55,955 nt of DNA from NCBI RefSeq assembly GCF_001238275.1, contig NZ_LGTB01000054.1, positions 1-55,955 on the forward strand, in the 5' to 3' direction. Below, piece by piece: positions 43,294 to 52,375 of this stretch. Each line of letters opens with the position of its first letter. Within the stretch, counting starts at the first letter, position 1. This stretch comes from Bradyrhizobium viridifuturi. Lineage in GTDB: Bacteria > Pseudomonadota > Alphaproteobacteria > Rhizobiales > Xanthobacteraceae. The translations under genes and the position numbers were made by a program. Under the pieces are notes generated by a model. The model made no database searches, had not been told where the DNA came from, and saw nothing but the letters and a program-made list of their open reading frames with translations.

Positions 43294-44487
43294 TTACGCC
43301 GCGCGGTCGAGCAACTTCTTGGCCTTGGTCTCCATGTCCAGGCGGACATCTTGATGCGGCTTGTCACGCGCGACGGCGGTGATGCCCTGCACGAAGTCGA
43401 AGATGCTTTCAGGCGGGCGGCCCTCCTCCGCCAGCACCGCATCTATCACCTTGCCTGTCTCGGCCTTGGAGAAGCCGCGGCGGCGCAAGAACTCGGTGCG
43501 ATCCTCGTCACTGCGTGCCACGATCCGCGCGCGAGCGGCCTTGATGCCGTTGACGAACGGCATGGGTGAAGAGTCGGCGAAGCTCGACAATGCCGGGGCT
43601 GCCTCGTGAGCAAATCGCGAGGCTGCGTATTTGGAATGGCGGATTGTGATCTCCTCGAAATCTTCCACGCCCCACAGATTGCGATTCTGGCAAACCGCAC
43701 GAAGATAGAAGCTCGCCATGCCGAGGGTCTTCGCGCCGACCTCCGAGTTCCAACAATAGAAGCCTCGGAAATAGAGGTCGGGCGAGCCGTCGCGAAGACG
43801 ACCGGCTTCGATCGGATTTAGATCATCGACCAGAAAGATGAAAACGTCCCTGTCTGATGCATACAGGGTCGTCGTGGCCTTGGAAATGTCGACACGGGGA
43901 TTGTAGATGCCGCTCGACCAGTCGAGTACACCGGGCACCTTCCATCGTGTATCGCCTGTGCCATTGCCGGCGATGCGCTGTACGGCCTCGACCAACTCGT
44001 GGTCGTAGATCCGGCCATAGTCGGGGCCGGTGACGGCGCGAAGCTCGACACGGCTCCCCTCGGTCTCGAGCGTTTTGATCTGCTCCAGACGATTGGCGTT
44101 CAAGCCATATTGCAGGTTGATGGCTGCGAGTGACGCAGGGAGCTGCCGCAGGTAAGCGGCCGGAGCGCCAACCTGGCTTGCAAGCTGACCGAAGCTCCAA
44201 TGCGTCGGTGCAACCGGAGTGTCGGAGCCGGGCAACATCAAGGCCAGCCGCTCAGGGTCGGCACGGCTTGCGTTGACATGGATCAGCGCGCTTTCGACCA
44301 CGCGCGTCCGGCTGCGGTTCGCCCGATCGTGCACCGTGCGGGCCAGCTCATCGAGCGACAGGTAACGCTGATCTGCTGGGCGGGAAAACCACTCCGAGGA
44401 CACCCGACCGACGCGCTCGCCGCGCCTCACATCCACTTTGTATCCGCCGCTCGCAATTCGGCCGGCATCAACAATTTGCGTATTCAT
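43294..44487 (-). CDS. DUF932 (phage/plasmid-like) protein
   Basis: A 397-residue protein with the DUF932 core: GSDTPVAPTHWSFGQLASQV, APAAYLRQLPASLAAINLQY, VTGPDYGRIYDHELVEAVQR and LDWSSGIYNPRVDISKATTT. It resembles phage and ICE proteins of unknown function linked to DNA handling after transfer. I start at the ATG at 44487 (MNTQIVDAGR); an ATG at 44502 is five codons earlier. It heads the minus-strand accessory block. Confidence 0.85.
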   Translation of the reverse strand: MNTQIVDAGRIASGGYKVDVRRGERVGRVSSEWFSRPADQRYLSLDELARTVHDRANRSRTRVVESALIHVNASRADPERLALMLPGSDTPVAPTHWSFGQLASQVGAPAAYLRQLPASLAAINLQYGLNANRLEQIKTLETEGSRVELRAVTGPDYGRIYDHELVEAVQRIAGNGTGDTRWKVPGVLDWSSGIYNPRVDISKATTTLYASDRDVFIFLVDDLNPIEAGRLRDGSPDLYFRGFYCWNSEVGAKTLGMASFYLRAVCQNRNLWGVEDFEEITIRHSKYAASRFAHEAAPALSSFADSSPMPFVNGIKAARARIVARSDEDRTEFLRRRGFSKAETGKVIDAVLAEEGRPPESIFDFVQGITAVARDKPHQDVRLDMETKAKKLLDRAA

Positions 44488-44740
44488 GGCAGCAATCTCC
44501 ATGACGGGCGCCGGAAGACTCTCCTCCGACCCTCAACCCGTCATGGCCAAGGCCACCCCACTCTGCCTCTCCCTTTTTACGGCCACCCCGAGGCCCAAGA
44601 CATTCCGGCGCGCCGCAGCTACCGTCAGGGATGGAAGCCCGAAGGGTGAAAACCCGGCGCAAGCGGGGTTTCAGCGTGAGCCGACAGCCCGCTCCCGCAG
44701 GGAGACGGCAATGAACCCGAGACCTACGGTCCATGGATGC

Positions 44741-45926
44741 TCACGGCGTGACGATGCCAGATTGCGGCGGCGGAACATACCGATTACGGAAAAGACGAAT
44801 GTCCCGTGCGCCTCCCGGCCCCCGCACGACTGTACAGGCCACACTATTGATCTCGATGGTCGTCTGTCGCTGGTTCGGCAGTAAGCCGTGCTGACGTAAC
44901 TGAAGAATCAGGGAAGCAGGGGACGGTTGATCGCGATGGACCCAGTTCGGCCCGACGACAGGGCCGAAGTCCAGATGCCCGGAGCCATTCATCGGCCCTG
45001 TTATTGCGCGATCCAGTCGCTGGTGATGGCGTGAAGGCTCGGCGGAAGACGAAGGTCCGGCGGCTTCTTGATTCTGAAAGCCGAGTCCGCGCAACGGATC
45101 CACGACAGACGGCTCGGCTTGATGGCCGCGCTGCATTGCGAATACGTGGGCGACTTCGCGTACCGTTGAGTCGTCGCTGCGTACTCTGTCTCGGGGCGGC
45201 ACCGGTCGAGTCAACTCGAGGATGGCGCGCTGGCGACGCAGGTCCTCCTCTGAAGCAGTGAAACCCACACTGTCGCTGGTATCATCTCGGCTCTCGATGG
45301 AGTTATCGAAACTGTTGACGGTGTCGTGCCGACGCCGCAGGTCCTGGGCCCCTTGAGGACGCACAGGCTCGACGGGAAATGACGATGCGGCTTGCTGACC
45401 CGAGTGGTCGGTTCACGGGCGATATCATGCCGCACAAAGCGAGGATCGTCGGGCAACGCAAGCAGCAACCGCTCCGCCGAAGCTCCCTGCCTATTGGCGG
45501 CCCACCGCTCAAGGCACCACTGCCTATATTCGTTAGTATCCGCCTCGGAGGCAATACCGCCCGAGCTATCCAAAATGCCGTTGCGGTCGACAATCCCGGT
45601 AAGGCGGTCAGTAGGGCGGCCCTGCGACGGATTTCGCACAAGACGAGGACCGTCGCGCAACGCAGACTCACGATAGGGAGGATTCAAGCGAAACTCGGGC
45701 GACGTTCCCCTATCCCGGCCAGCACCGCGCGAAACTCCTGCGACATACTGCCCAGGGAATTGTCGCCCGCGTTGGATGATCCGACTCTTCTCAGCGCGAC
45801 TGGTTGCTGGCGAAACTCCGTTGGATCGGCTGATGGAGAGGCTTCCGTTCTCGGGTGCTGGATTTCTTCATCCTCGATGATTGTTGGCATAGCGTGCGTA
45901 GACAAAGCTCGTTCGATAGAAGCCAT
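44741..45926 (-). pseudogene. Frameshifted hydrophilic gene, possibly an old secreted effector
   Basis: Three minus-strand frames follow one another as one protein of about 390 residues. The first (ATG at 45926) is MASIERALSTHAMPTIIEDE and on to SQEFRAVLAGIGERRPSF; the second, from about 45700, contains RQWCLERWAANRQGASAERL and ALPDDPRFVRHDIARE; the third, from about 45410, contains SSFPVEPVRPQGAQDLRRRH and ends TVVRGPGGARDIRLFRNRYV before PPPQSGIVTP. It is rich in Ser, Pro, Arg and Gln and has no membrane segment. Such composition and the symbiosis-island setting recall rhizobial type III effectors, but I cannot assign a family. Two indels disable it. Confidence 0.45.
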
Positions 45927-46310
45927 ACCTAGTCTCCCGGAGAACCGCCAAAGCCGGCTTTCGATAGCGGTAGACTGCCGAGCTTAGCTTACAGGATGCT
46001 GACAAGCTCCACGACAAAGGCGGTGCCTGCCTTGAGACGACTCCAGACGTGCGAACTTAAAGCCGCCCGTCGCGCGCGTCCATCTCCCCGGCCGGGGACT
46101 TCGGCGACTTCAGCAGCGCAGATCCTGTATCGCCACAGGTAAGACAACAACTTCGCGAATTTACCCCAAATCTCCTAAACGATGACCACACAAGAGAGAT
46201 TAGATGAAGCCGCGCTGCACGTTCGCTTAACGCGACGCAAGCGGCGCAGGCGGGCGGCGTGGCGTCGAGCCAAAATCGCTCCGTCAAGCAAATCGATCCA
46301 GGAGACGTGA
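45927..46310. other. Intergenic region between divergent genes
   Basis: About 385 bp between the effector-like pseudogene (minus) and the small exported protein (plus). A GCTTTCGA octamer at 45957-45964 is the only motif that caught my eye; it falls short of a tts box. Confidence 0.4.
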
Positions 46311-46607
46311 ATGAAATTGGTGAAGACCTCCGTATTCGCATGCGGCCTTGCGGCTTTCCTTGTTTACCCAGTCATTGCGCAAAGCCTTGCCGCAGATGCC
46401 AAGGCTCGCAAAGGCGAAGCATCAAGCGTACAGAGCGGGATAAGCGATGATGACGACCCGTCGCCTAAGCTCAGGGCCGCTGGCGCAAAAGCGGGCAGGA
46501 AGTCGACCAAGGGCGCAAAGAATGCAGACGACGGCAACGCGTCCGACAATGAAGCAGTTGACGACCCTGCGTCCAACAGCACGCCGATAGGCAGCAAGCG
46601 GCACTGA
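46311..46607 (+). CDS. Small exported protein of unknown function
   Basis: A 98-residue protein with a clean signal peptide (MKLVKTSVFACGLAAFLVYP, cleavage near IAQSLAADA), then a charged, probably disordered mature part (DDDDPSPKLRAAGAKAGRKS) with alternating Asp and Lys/Arg. An AGGAGACG ribosome site precedes the ATG. No family recognised. It is a single gene, convergent with the rtx operon, with a hairpin in between. Confidence 0.65.
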   Translation: MKLVKTSVFACGLAAFLVYPVIAQSLAADAKARKGEASSVQSGISDDDDPSPKLRAAGAKAGRKSTKGAKNADDGNASDNEAVDDPASNSTPIGSKRH

Positions 46608-46626
46608 CGCGAAGACCTGTTGGGTC

Positions 46627-46655
46627 AACCTCCGGTCGCCCTGCGGCCGGAGGTT
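46627..46655. terminator. Hairpin between the exported protein and rtxG
   Basis: A perfect 9-bp inverted repeat, AACCTCCGG / CCGGAGGTT, with an 11-nt loop, 20 bp past the stop of the exported-protein gene. It stands between convergent genes and may serve both. Confidence 0.6.
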
Positions 46656-46822
46656 CAGTTGAAGCGCAACAAGATGGATAGCAGGATTGGGATGGTTGCC
46701 AGCTTCCAAGAACACGGCGAAGGAAGGAAGGGTCCAGGCGTGAACTTCCGCGGCTGTCCCGGACGGACGCCCAGGCCCTGACCAACCGCGGCGCAACGGC
46801 GGCAATCCTCAATAGCGAACAG

Positions 46823-48157
46823 CTAGATGATCTCGAAGTACCGCCGACGTTCAAAGTCAGTCACCCGATGTTGAACGGCCTCCCACTCCCAGCGCCGGGA
46901 GCAGGAAAAGGCCTCGACAAACCTTTCTCCGAACACATCATTGGCCGCCGGCGACTGTGCAAACCGATATGTTGCCTCCGACAGGCTTTGAGGCAGCCTT
47001 CCGAAGCGCGGACACATTTCCATGCTTGCGTCACCGACGATCGAAGCCGGCAAGTCCGCATCGGTCTCGACGCCCAGCACACCCGAACCGATAGCACATG
47101 AGAGAGCGAGATATGGGTTCATGTCTGCACCAGCCAGCCTGTACTCGAGGCGATGTGAAAACGGCTCTCCCGGAATGGCCCGCACCGCGCAGGAGCGGTT
47201 GTCAATTCCCCAGCTTGGGCAGACCGGCGCCCAGTAGCCGGGGACCAATCTCTTGTAGCTATTGAAGTTCGGCGCGGCGAGGACACAGAACTCATTCATG
47301 TAATTCAGTTGTCCGCCGACAAAATGCCTCATGATCTTTGAGACGTTGCCAAACGCGTTACTATCGTAAAACGCATTCTGGCCGTCCGAGAACACCGAGA
47401 TGTGAATATGGCCCGACTGGCCGGGCCAATCCTCACAAACCTTGGCCATGAATGTTGCCATCATGCCTTTCGTCTGCGCCCAGGCTTTTATCATTGCCTT
47501 GAAGATGATCGCTCGATCCGCAGCTTCCAGGGCATCACAATGATGAAGTGATGCTTCAATCACGCCCGGCCCTGTCTCGAAGTGCAAGCCGCTGAGAGGT
47601 ATTCTGGCCTTCTCACAAAGCGCCAAGATCTCGCCGAACAGCTCCTGGTGCGCGACAGAGCGCGCAATCGAGTAACCGAAAGGCCCTCGCGTGAACGGAG
47701 CCCATTGGCCGAACGGTTTGTCCTCAATCGTGTCGGCGTTCTCATTGAACAGCATGAACTCGAACTCGAACCCGGCCGTGCAGCCGTATCCGTGATCAGC
47801 TGCCCTTTTCAGGACTTTGCGCAGGATACCTCGCGGGCAGATGTCCTCATGTGCGCCCATAAACTCGGCAAGGTAGAGATCCTGATCGCCGAGATAAGAC
47901 ACCAAACGGCCGGTGCCAGACAGAACACGCAGATCGGCATCTCCGAATGCTGAGAGTGGCTTTTGCGTGAATCCTTCGGGAATGAGGCGGTCCGCACAAT
48001 CCCACGCCAGCACCGCTTCAGAGAACTTGACGATCTTGTCTCCATTCGAGAGATCTTCACCCAGGACGTGCTTACCTCGAAGGATACCGTCAAAGTCGCT
48101 CACGCCAATCATCGCCGCACGAGCTGAGTTCGTGCGCGCCACACGGATGGCGGTCAT
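46823..48157 (-). CDS. rtxG: Glutamine-synthetase-like ligase RtxG
   Basis: A 444-residue glutamine-synthetase-fold protein, closest in type to gamma-glutamyl ligases such as PuuA rather than to GlnA. The signatures are GFEFEFMLFN, HFETGPGVIEASL, SGHIHISVF and NSYKRLVPGYWAP, with NRSCAVRAIP. It would condense glutamate with an amine using ATP. It is the last gene of the rtx operon, its ATG overlapping the rtxF stop by 4 bp. The matching gene of the B. elkanii rhizobitoxine cluster is rtxG. Together with RtxD, a peptidase of the type that removes gamma-glutamyl groups, it suggests temporary gamma-glutamylation of the toxin; that is inference. Confidence 0.82.
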   Translation of the reverse strand: MTAIRVARTNSARAAMIGVSDFDGILRGKHVLGEDLSNGDKIVKFSEAVLAWDCADRLIPEGFTQKPLSAFGDADLRVLSGTGRLVSYLGDQDLYLAEFMGAHEDICPRGILRKVLKRAADHGYGCTAGFEFEFMLFNENADTIEDKPFGQWAPFTRGPFGYSIARSVAHQELFGEILALCEKARIPLSGLHFETGPGVIEASLHHCDALEAADRAIIFKAMIKAWAQTKGMMATFMAKVCEDWPGQSGHIHISVFSDGQNAFYDSNAFGNVSKIMRHFVGGQLNYMNEFCVLAAPNFNSYKRLVPGYWAPVCPSWGIDNRSCAVRAIPGEPFSHRLEYRLAGADMNPYLALSCAIGSGVLGVETDADLPASIVGDASMEMCPRFGRLPQSLSEATYRFAQSPAANDVFGERFVEAFSCSRRWEWEAVQHRVTDFERRRYFEII

Positions 48158-49443
48158 TCGCCGCCTTCCTGCGCCATCAGATCGAACACCTGGTTCATCC
48201 GCAGCGCACGCAATTGGCGATAGTCATCCTCAAGCTGTGCCAGGTCGTTATTGACGAGGTACACGATGCCTGGTGTGGACACCAGGTCGATCGTCGGGAC
48301 CAGCTTTTGGCCTATGGGAACGAATGCGATGGCATCCGCAAAGCTCGAGAGGTGACGGATTGCATCCAATCCGGAGTAACCGGCAACGACACCGCTCATA
48401 TCGGAGATCAACGAGACGCACAGTGCATGAGCCTGTCGCTTGTAGGCCCCACGCAACCTCATACACTCACCAAATTCCTTGGGATTTGCGTACCGCCAGG
48501 CCGTCAGCGTCATATGATTGTCACCCAACGCCATGGTCCTGGCCTTTGCCGACATGGTTCCTTGCAGTCTCGCTCCGAAATCAACCAAAACTGGTCCGCG
48601 ATCATCGACGATGATCTCCGCATGCGCTGGTCCGTTGACGATCTGAAGTGCCTGCAACGCACGCACAAGATAATCGGACAACTCCAGAACGATTGGCTCC
48701 CTGGATCCGAGCAACCACTCGCGTGAGCAGACCGACGATGCGCCCTCGACGGGAACGGTCTCATAAGTCCAGGCCTCGGTGATGAACGCTTCTCCATCGA
48801 TCGAGACGGCATTTACGGTATATTGCTGACCGTTTATTTTCTCCTGTGCAAGCGCCAGTTCATTGAACGCTCCGACCCGGTTCGTCTTTCCGACGATGGC
48901 AGCCAGAGCGCGCTCGACATCCGCATCAGCCGAGCAGAAGAACACGTCCTCCGTGCCTGTGCTATTTAGTGGCTTGATCACGATCTCATCGAAGTTCTCT
49001 TGACGTTTCCAGCTAGCGATTTCAACGGCATTGTCAGACACGACCTGCCTGATCGATCGCACGCCTGCTGCGGCCAACGCTTCGGACATCCGCGATTTAT
49101 CACGCCGGGCGGCTGACAGAGCCGTCCCATTCGAAGGCAACCCCAGCCGTTCCGAGATGGAATCGGCGAGCTCAACTCCGGTCTCAGACCCCGCTATAAC
49201 GAACTCCAGCTCCCTGCCACGGAGGGCCTGAAGATGAAATTCGACGATCTCGTCGTGGGCCATGCATTCGTGGGGACGAATGACTTCATCGTACAGGTCC
49301 GCGTCGAAATGCGACTGGAAGATGGCTGGGATCTGTGCAGCCGACATCACGTGCACCGTTCCAATTCCGTACCGCCTGAACTCTTCAGGTAGAAATCGGC
49401 CAGTCGAATATGCGTCGACGATTACACATTTGCGTTCGTTCAT
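48154..49443 (-). CDS. rtxF: ATP-grasp ligase RtxF
   Basis: A 429-residue ATP-grasp enzyme, of the type annotated as carbamoyl-phosphate-synthase-like large chain. Visible are the N-terminal Rossmann part (MNERKCVIVDAYSTGRFLPE), IVIKPLNSTGTEDVFFC (ATP-binding Lys and loop), QEKINGQQYTVNAVSIDG and the metal-binding end GPAHAEIIVDDRGPVLVDFG. Such enzymes couple a carboxylate to an amine. It corresponds to rtxF of B. elkanii. The start at 49443 overlaps the rtxE stop (ATGA); the open frame to 49686 is antisense-quality sequence within rtxE. Confidence 0.82.
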   Translation of the reverse strand: MNERKCVIVDAYSTGRFLPEEFRRYGIGTVHVMSAAQIPAIFQSHFDADLYDEVIRPHECMAHDEIVEFHLQALRGRELEFVIAGSETGVELADSISERLGLPSNGTALSAARRDKSRMSEALAAAGVRSIRQVVSDNAVEIASWKRQENFDEIVIKPLNSTGTEDVFFCSADADVERALAAIVGKTNRVGAFNELALAQEKINGQQYTVNAVSIDGEAFITEAWTYETVPVEGASSVCSREWLLGSREPIVLELSDYLVRALQALQIVNGPAHAEIIVDDRGPVLVDFGARLQGTMSAKARTMALGDNHMTLTAWRYANPKEFGECMRLRGAYKRQAHALCVSLISDMSGVVAGYSGLDAIRHLSSFADAIAFVPIGQKLVPTIDLVSTPGIVYLVNNDLAQLEDDYRQLRALRMNQVFDLMAQEGGE

Positions 49444-50462
49444 GCGGTCCTCCGATATTGCGAGTAGACGTTGCCGACAGCGACAATCGTGATGAGAACA
49501 TTTCCAATGAACGTGTGGAGCGAAGGCACGATACGAGAATCGAAGTACTGGAACAGGAACGTGATGACAGGGGCGGTGGACAGCACCATGTTGACGGTGA
49601 AGGGCTCGACGCGGCGGATGCCCTCCTGGATCAAAAGCAACGGAACAATGATCGTGGAAAGCCCAATCGCTGCGATCGCAGGCCAATGCTGCGAGATCTC
49701 AAGCACGATGGAGGAATAGTCGACCAGTCCCAGCAATAGGAAAATCGTTCCATAGAACCGATGCGCCAACACTTGTCGGCCGGAAAACCCGCAATCGAAT
49801 AGTAGTTTGACCAGTATATTTGTGAGCGCCAGCGATAGGCCCGCCACGATTGCGAGGACGATGCCGAAGGACGATTGCGGTCCCCACTGCACACCCGCAT
49901 TGCCGCTGACCGAGATCCAGATCATATAGCCGCCAATCATCGCAATCGTAACGCTCACGACGATGTCGGTTGCTGGCGGGATACCCTTCCGCCTGATCAG
50001 CGCATTCAACCACACCGTTGCGGCGGGTCCTATCGCCACCATGAACGCGACGACGATCGCAGGCTCGGCGTATTTCAGGCCGACAAATAATCCGATCCAG
50101 CTGACCGCGGTCACGAGATTGAGCGACACAAAAGCGACGAGCGCTGGCTTCGTCACTCGTGCCTTGCCCGTCCCGTGACCAGCGAGCAGATTGAACGACA
50201 GACATACCGCAGCAAAGGACACCAACAGAGCGACGAACAGGTCTGCCTGCTGAAAATACGATGCCGCATACACCTCTCCTGCCGCGCTCAGGACGACGTA
50301 AAGCGCCACGAAGAGAACTCCCAGAGCGAAGCGGCTTGTCGATCGTCCGCCGTTCGTTCGAGGTTGCTGCGGCGCAGCACGCAGCCCGAACCATGCCGGC
50401 GCGTCGGTTTCGACGAACTCCTTTTTCGATCTAGGCGGACCGCGTTTGGTTTGAAATGTCAC
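49440..50462 (-). CDS. rtxE: DMT/EamA-type membrane transporter RtxE
   Basis: A 341-residue integral membrane protein with about ten helices, a short hydrophilic N-terminus (TFQTKRGPPRSKKEFVETDA) and two repeated EamA-like halves (FVGLKYAEPAIVVAFMVAIG; GFSGRQVLAHRFYGTIFLLL). It probably exports rhizobitoxine or a conjugate, but direction is inferred from the family. The start is the GTG at 50462, which overlaps the rtxD stop (GTGA) and has a GAGGTG site; codons further up lie inside rtxD. It corresponds to rtxE of the B. elkanii cluster. Confidence 0.8.
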   Translation of the reverse strand: MTFQTKRGPPRSKKEFVETDAPAWFGLRAAPQQPRTNGGRSTSRFALGVLFVALYVVLSAAGEVYAASYFQQADLFVALLVSFAAVCLSFNLLAGHGTGKARVTKPALVAFVSLNLVTAVSWIGLFVGLKYAEPAIVVAFMVAIGPAATVWLNALIRRKGIPPATDIVVSVTIAMIGGYMIWISVSGNAGVQWGPQSSFGIVLAIVAGLSLALTNILVKLLFDCGFSGRQVLAHRFYGTIFLLLGLVDYSSIVLEISQHWPAIAAIGLSTIIVPLLLIQEGIRRVEPFTVNMVLSTAPVITFLFQYFDSRIVPSLHTFIGNVLITIVAVGNVYSQYRRTA

Positions 50463-51289
50463 TGTCCACCTCTCGTGCTTATTTGTTCGGCGTACGCAAC
50501 ACACGCCTCTCCGAACGCCGTGAATAGTCGCTTGCTCAGCAGATCGGTCGAGGCGTGCCATTCGGGGTGCCATTGCACGGCGATCTGCAGCGTCGGCGCG
50601 CCCACGACCGAAACCGCTTCGACCAGGCCGTCAGGCGCCCACGCCTCCCGTCTTAGGGCGCTGGCGAGCACCTCTATGCCTTGATTGTGAAGGGAGTTGA
50701 CCTGTGCTTCGACGGTGCGCGCGATCGGAAAGAGCGCACCGTCGGGACATACCCTGATACTGTGCGCGACATCGTACTGGCGATCTCTCGGGCGGTCTGT
50801 CTTCTCGGCATGCATCTGGCCACTTCCTAGACTCCACGCGCTAAGGGATGAGCGAAGCGTGCCGCCGAAATAGACGTTGAGCTCCTGCAGACCGCGGCAG
50901 ATGCCCAGGATCGGCATTCCCTGCGCAATGGCGTTTCTGATCGCTACCCCGGAGAGCCTGTCCCGGGGACGATCACGGATTCCAATCTCGATGTCTTGCT
51001 GATCAGGCCCTGGACAGGACGCAGGCGCCCTCAGAATGGCAGGATCGACGTTGGATTCGTCTCCTGTCAACACGAGCCCGTCGAGAGTCCGCATGATCGC
51101 CCGTGCGGTCTCAACGGACGCATCTTCAGCGTCGATCGTCGGCAATATGACGCAGGCCACGCCCGCATGATGAAGCAGAGCCTTGACGTACTTGCGCCGC
51201 AACCAATCGCGATGCACTCCATCGACCAACAGACGGTTCGAGGTGATGCCGACCACGGCGCGGGCTTTGTCTGGCCGTTGCAACGTCAC
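50459..51289 (-). CDS. rtxD: Class I glutamine amidotransferase-like peptidase (C26) RtxD
   Basis: A 276-residue protein with the catalytic triad of gamma-glutamyl hydrolases: Cys131 in ILGICRGLQELNVYFGG, and His241 and Glu243 in QWHPEW. The subfamily (PuuD-like, peptidase C26) hydrolyses gamma-glutamyl amide bonds, so RtxD may release a gamma-glutamyl-protected intermediate made by RtxG; that link is inference. The GTG start overlaps the rtxC stop by 4 bp. It corresponds to rtxD of B. elkanii. Confidence 0.82.
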   Translation of the reverse strand: MTLQRPDKARAVVGITSNRLLVDGVHRDWLRRKYVKALLHHAGVACVILPTIDAEDASVETARAIMRTLDGLVLTGDESNVDPAILRAPASCPGPDQQDIEIGIRDRPRDRLSGVAIRNAIAQGMPILGICRGLQELNVYFGGTLRSSLSAWSLGSGQMHAEKTDRPRDRQYDVAHSIRVCPDGALFPIARTVEAQVNSLHNQGIEVLASALRREAWAPDGLVEAVSVVGAPTLQIAVQWHPEWHASTDLLSKRLFTAFGEACVAYAEQISTRGGQ

Positions 51290-52344
51290 GCGGGTTGTCC
51301 GCTCGTGCTGGCACCGCGCACAGACTGCTCATACAGTCGTCGGTTTCGCTCCTTCAACTGAGTGATGACGCTCGGCTGACCTTGCGGCCCCTTGACGAAG
51401 AGCCCTCCCCAGCTTGCGGCAACCTTTGCGTAAGCCGGATCCTGCATCCTGATTTTCTGGGCTTTGTGCAACAGCCAGAACGGGATGCCAGGCGAGAGGT
51501 GATGCTCGAGGTGATATTCATCCAGGTTTTGCCCAAGGATAGCCCGCTCCAGGAAATTTCCTTTGCGATTCCTTGTCAGATAGACGTTCTGCGTCTCGGT
51601 CTCGCACATCGGTGAATGCTCGGCGAGTTCAACAAACCAGCCAAGCACCTGGAACGTGGTGAGATAGGGCACGATCCAGAACAGGATCACGATGTGGAGC
51701 AGCCCAAGGGCATATGATCCGCCCAGGATGCAGATCCAGAAGAGATAGAAGCCATATTTGTCGATAAGTATGCCTGAGCGGCTCTCGTCCTCGGCATCCC
51801 TGATCGAAAACCGGTTGGTCCAGAGATACTTCAGGTACGCCACCGTCGCACCGCCAAATATCGGCTTCCAGATCAGGTTGAACGCGTATCGCTCAGGCGG
51901 CTGCACGTCGTAAACACCGTTGGCCAGGAAGAACTTCAGGTCAGGATCCTTGTCCGGGTCGCCGAGATATGGATGATGCAAATAGACGTGTGAGATCCGG
52001 TAGGCCCAGTGGCGCTGGAACAACGGATAGGCAGCGAACAGAATCCCAAGGACGTAGTTCCAGGTGGTGTTCTTCGCGAGCGTGCGGTGAGCCGCATCAT
52101 GGGCGATCGTCGTCAATCCACGCTGGTAGGCGCCGATCAGAAGGACCGCGAGCGGATACAACCACCATGAGACCGACACGGTCGCGAGCGTGCACGCCGC
52201 GATCACGACGTAGTCTTTCGCGATATAGGCAGCACCCGTTATGTTATCGGGCCTCAGCTCGGAGAGCTGCCTATTGATTTCGCGACTGAATGGAACGGCC
52301 TCATAGCGTGACGACCTCAGTTTCCAAGCTTCTGGCTGATTCAT
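51286..52344 (-). CDS. rtxC: Dihydrorhizobitoxine desaturase RtxC
   Basis: RtxC is the membrane fatty-acid-desaturase-type enzyme known in B. elkanii to convert dihydrorhizobitoxine to rhizobitoxine by adding the vinyl double bond. The 352-residue product has the three His boxes: HDAAH (82-86), HVYLHH (119-124) and EYHLEHH (His278, 281, 282), with four hydrophobic segments between them. I start at the ATG at 52344, preceded by AGGAAGGGA; the in-frame extension to 52461 runs into rtxA. It follows rtxA by 31 bp. Confidence 0.92.
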   Translation of the reverse strand: MNQPEAWKLRSSRYEAVPFSREINRQLSELRPDNITGAAYIAKDYVVIAACTLATVSVSWWLYPLAVLLIGAYQRGLTTIAHDAAHRTLAKNTTWNYVLGILFAAYPLFQRHWAYRISHVYLHHPYLGDPDKDPDLKFFLANGVYDVQPPERYAFNLIWKPIFGGATVAYLKYLWTNRFSIRDAEDESRSGILIDKYGFYLFWICILGGSYALGLLHIVILFWIVPYLTTFQVLGWFVELAEHSPMCETETQNVYLTRNRKGNFLERAILGQNLDEYHLEHHLSPGIPFWLLHKAQKIRMQDPAYAKVAASWGGLFVKGPQGQPSVITQLKERNRRLYEQSVRGASTSGQPA

Positions 52345-52375
52345 GAGAATCCCTTCCTGATCACTTTCTAGGTTG

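Noticed and set aside
45957..45964. GCTTTCGA octamer before the effector-like gene, read as a tts box core
   Set aside because: The GTCAG half is absent at the right spacing and the distance to the ATG is only about 30 bp.
46823..48157. Reading the glutamine-synthetase-like gene as housekeeping glnA
   Set aside because: Sequence type is closer to gamma-glutamyl ligases, and it is translationally coupled to the rtx genes.
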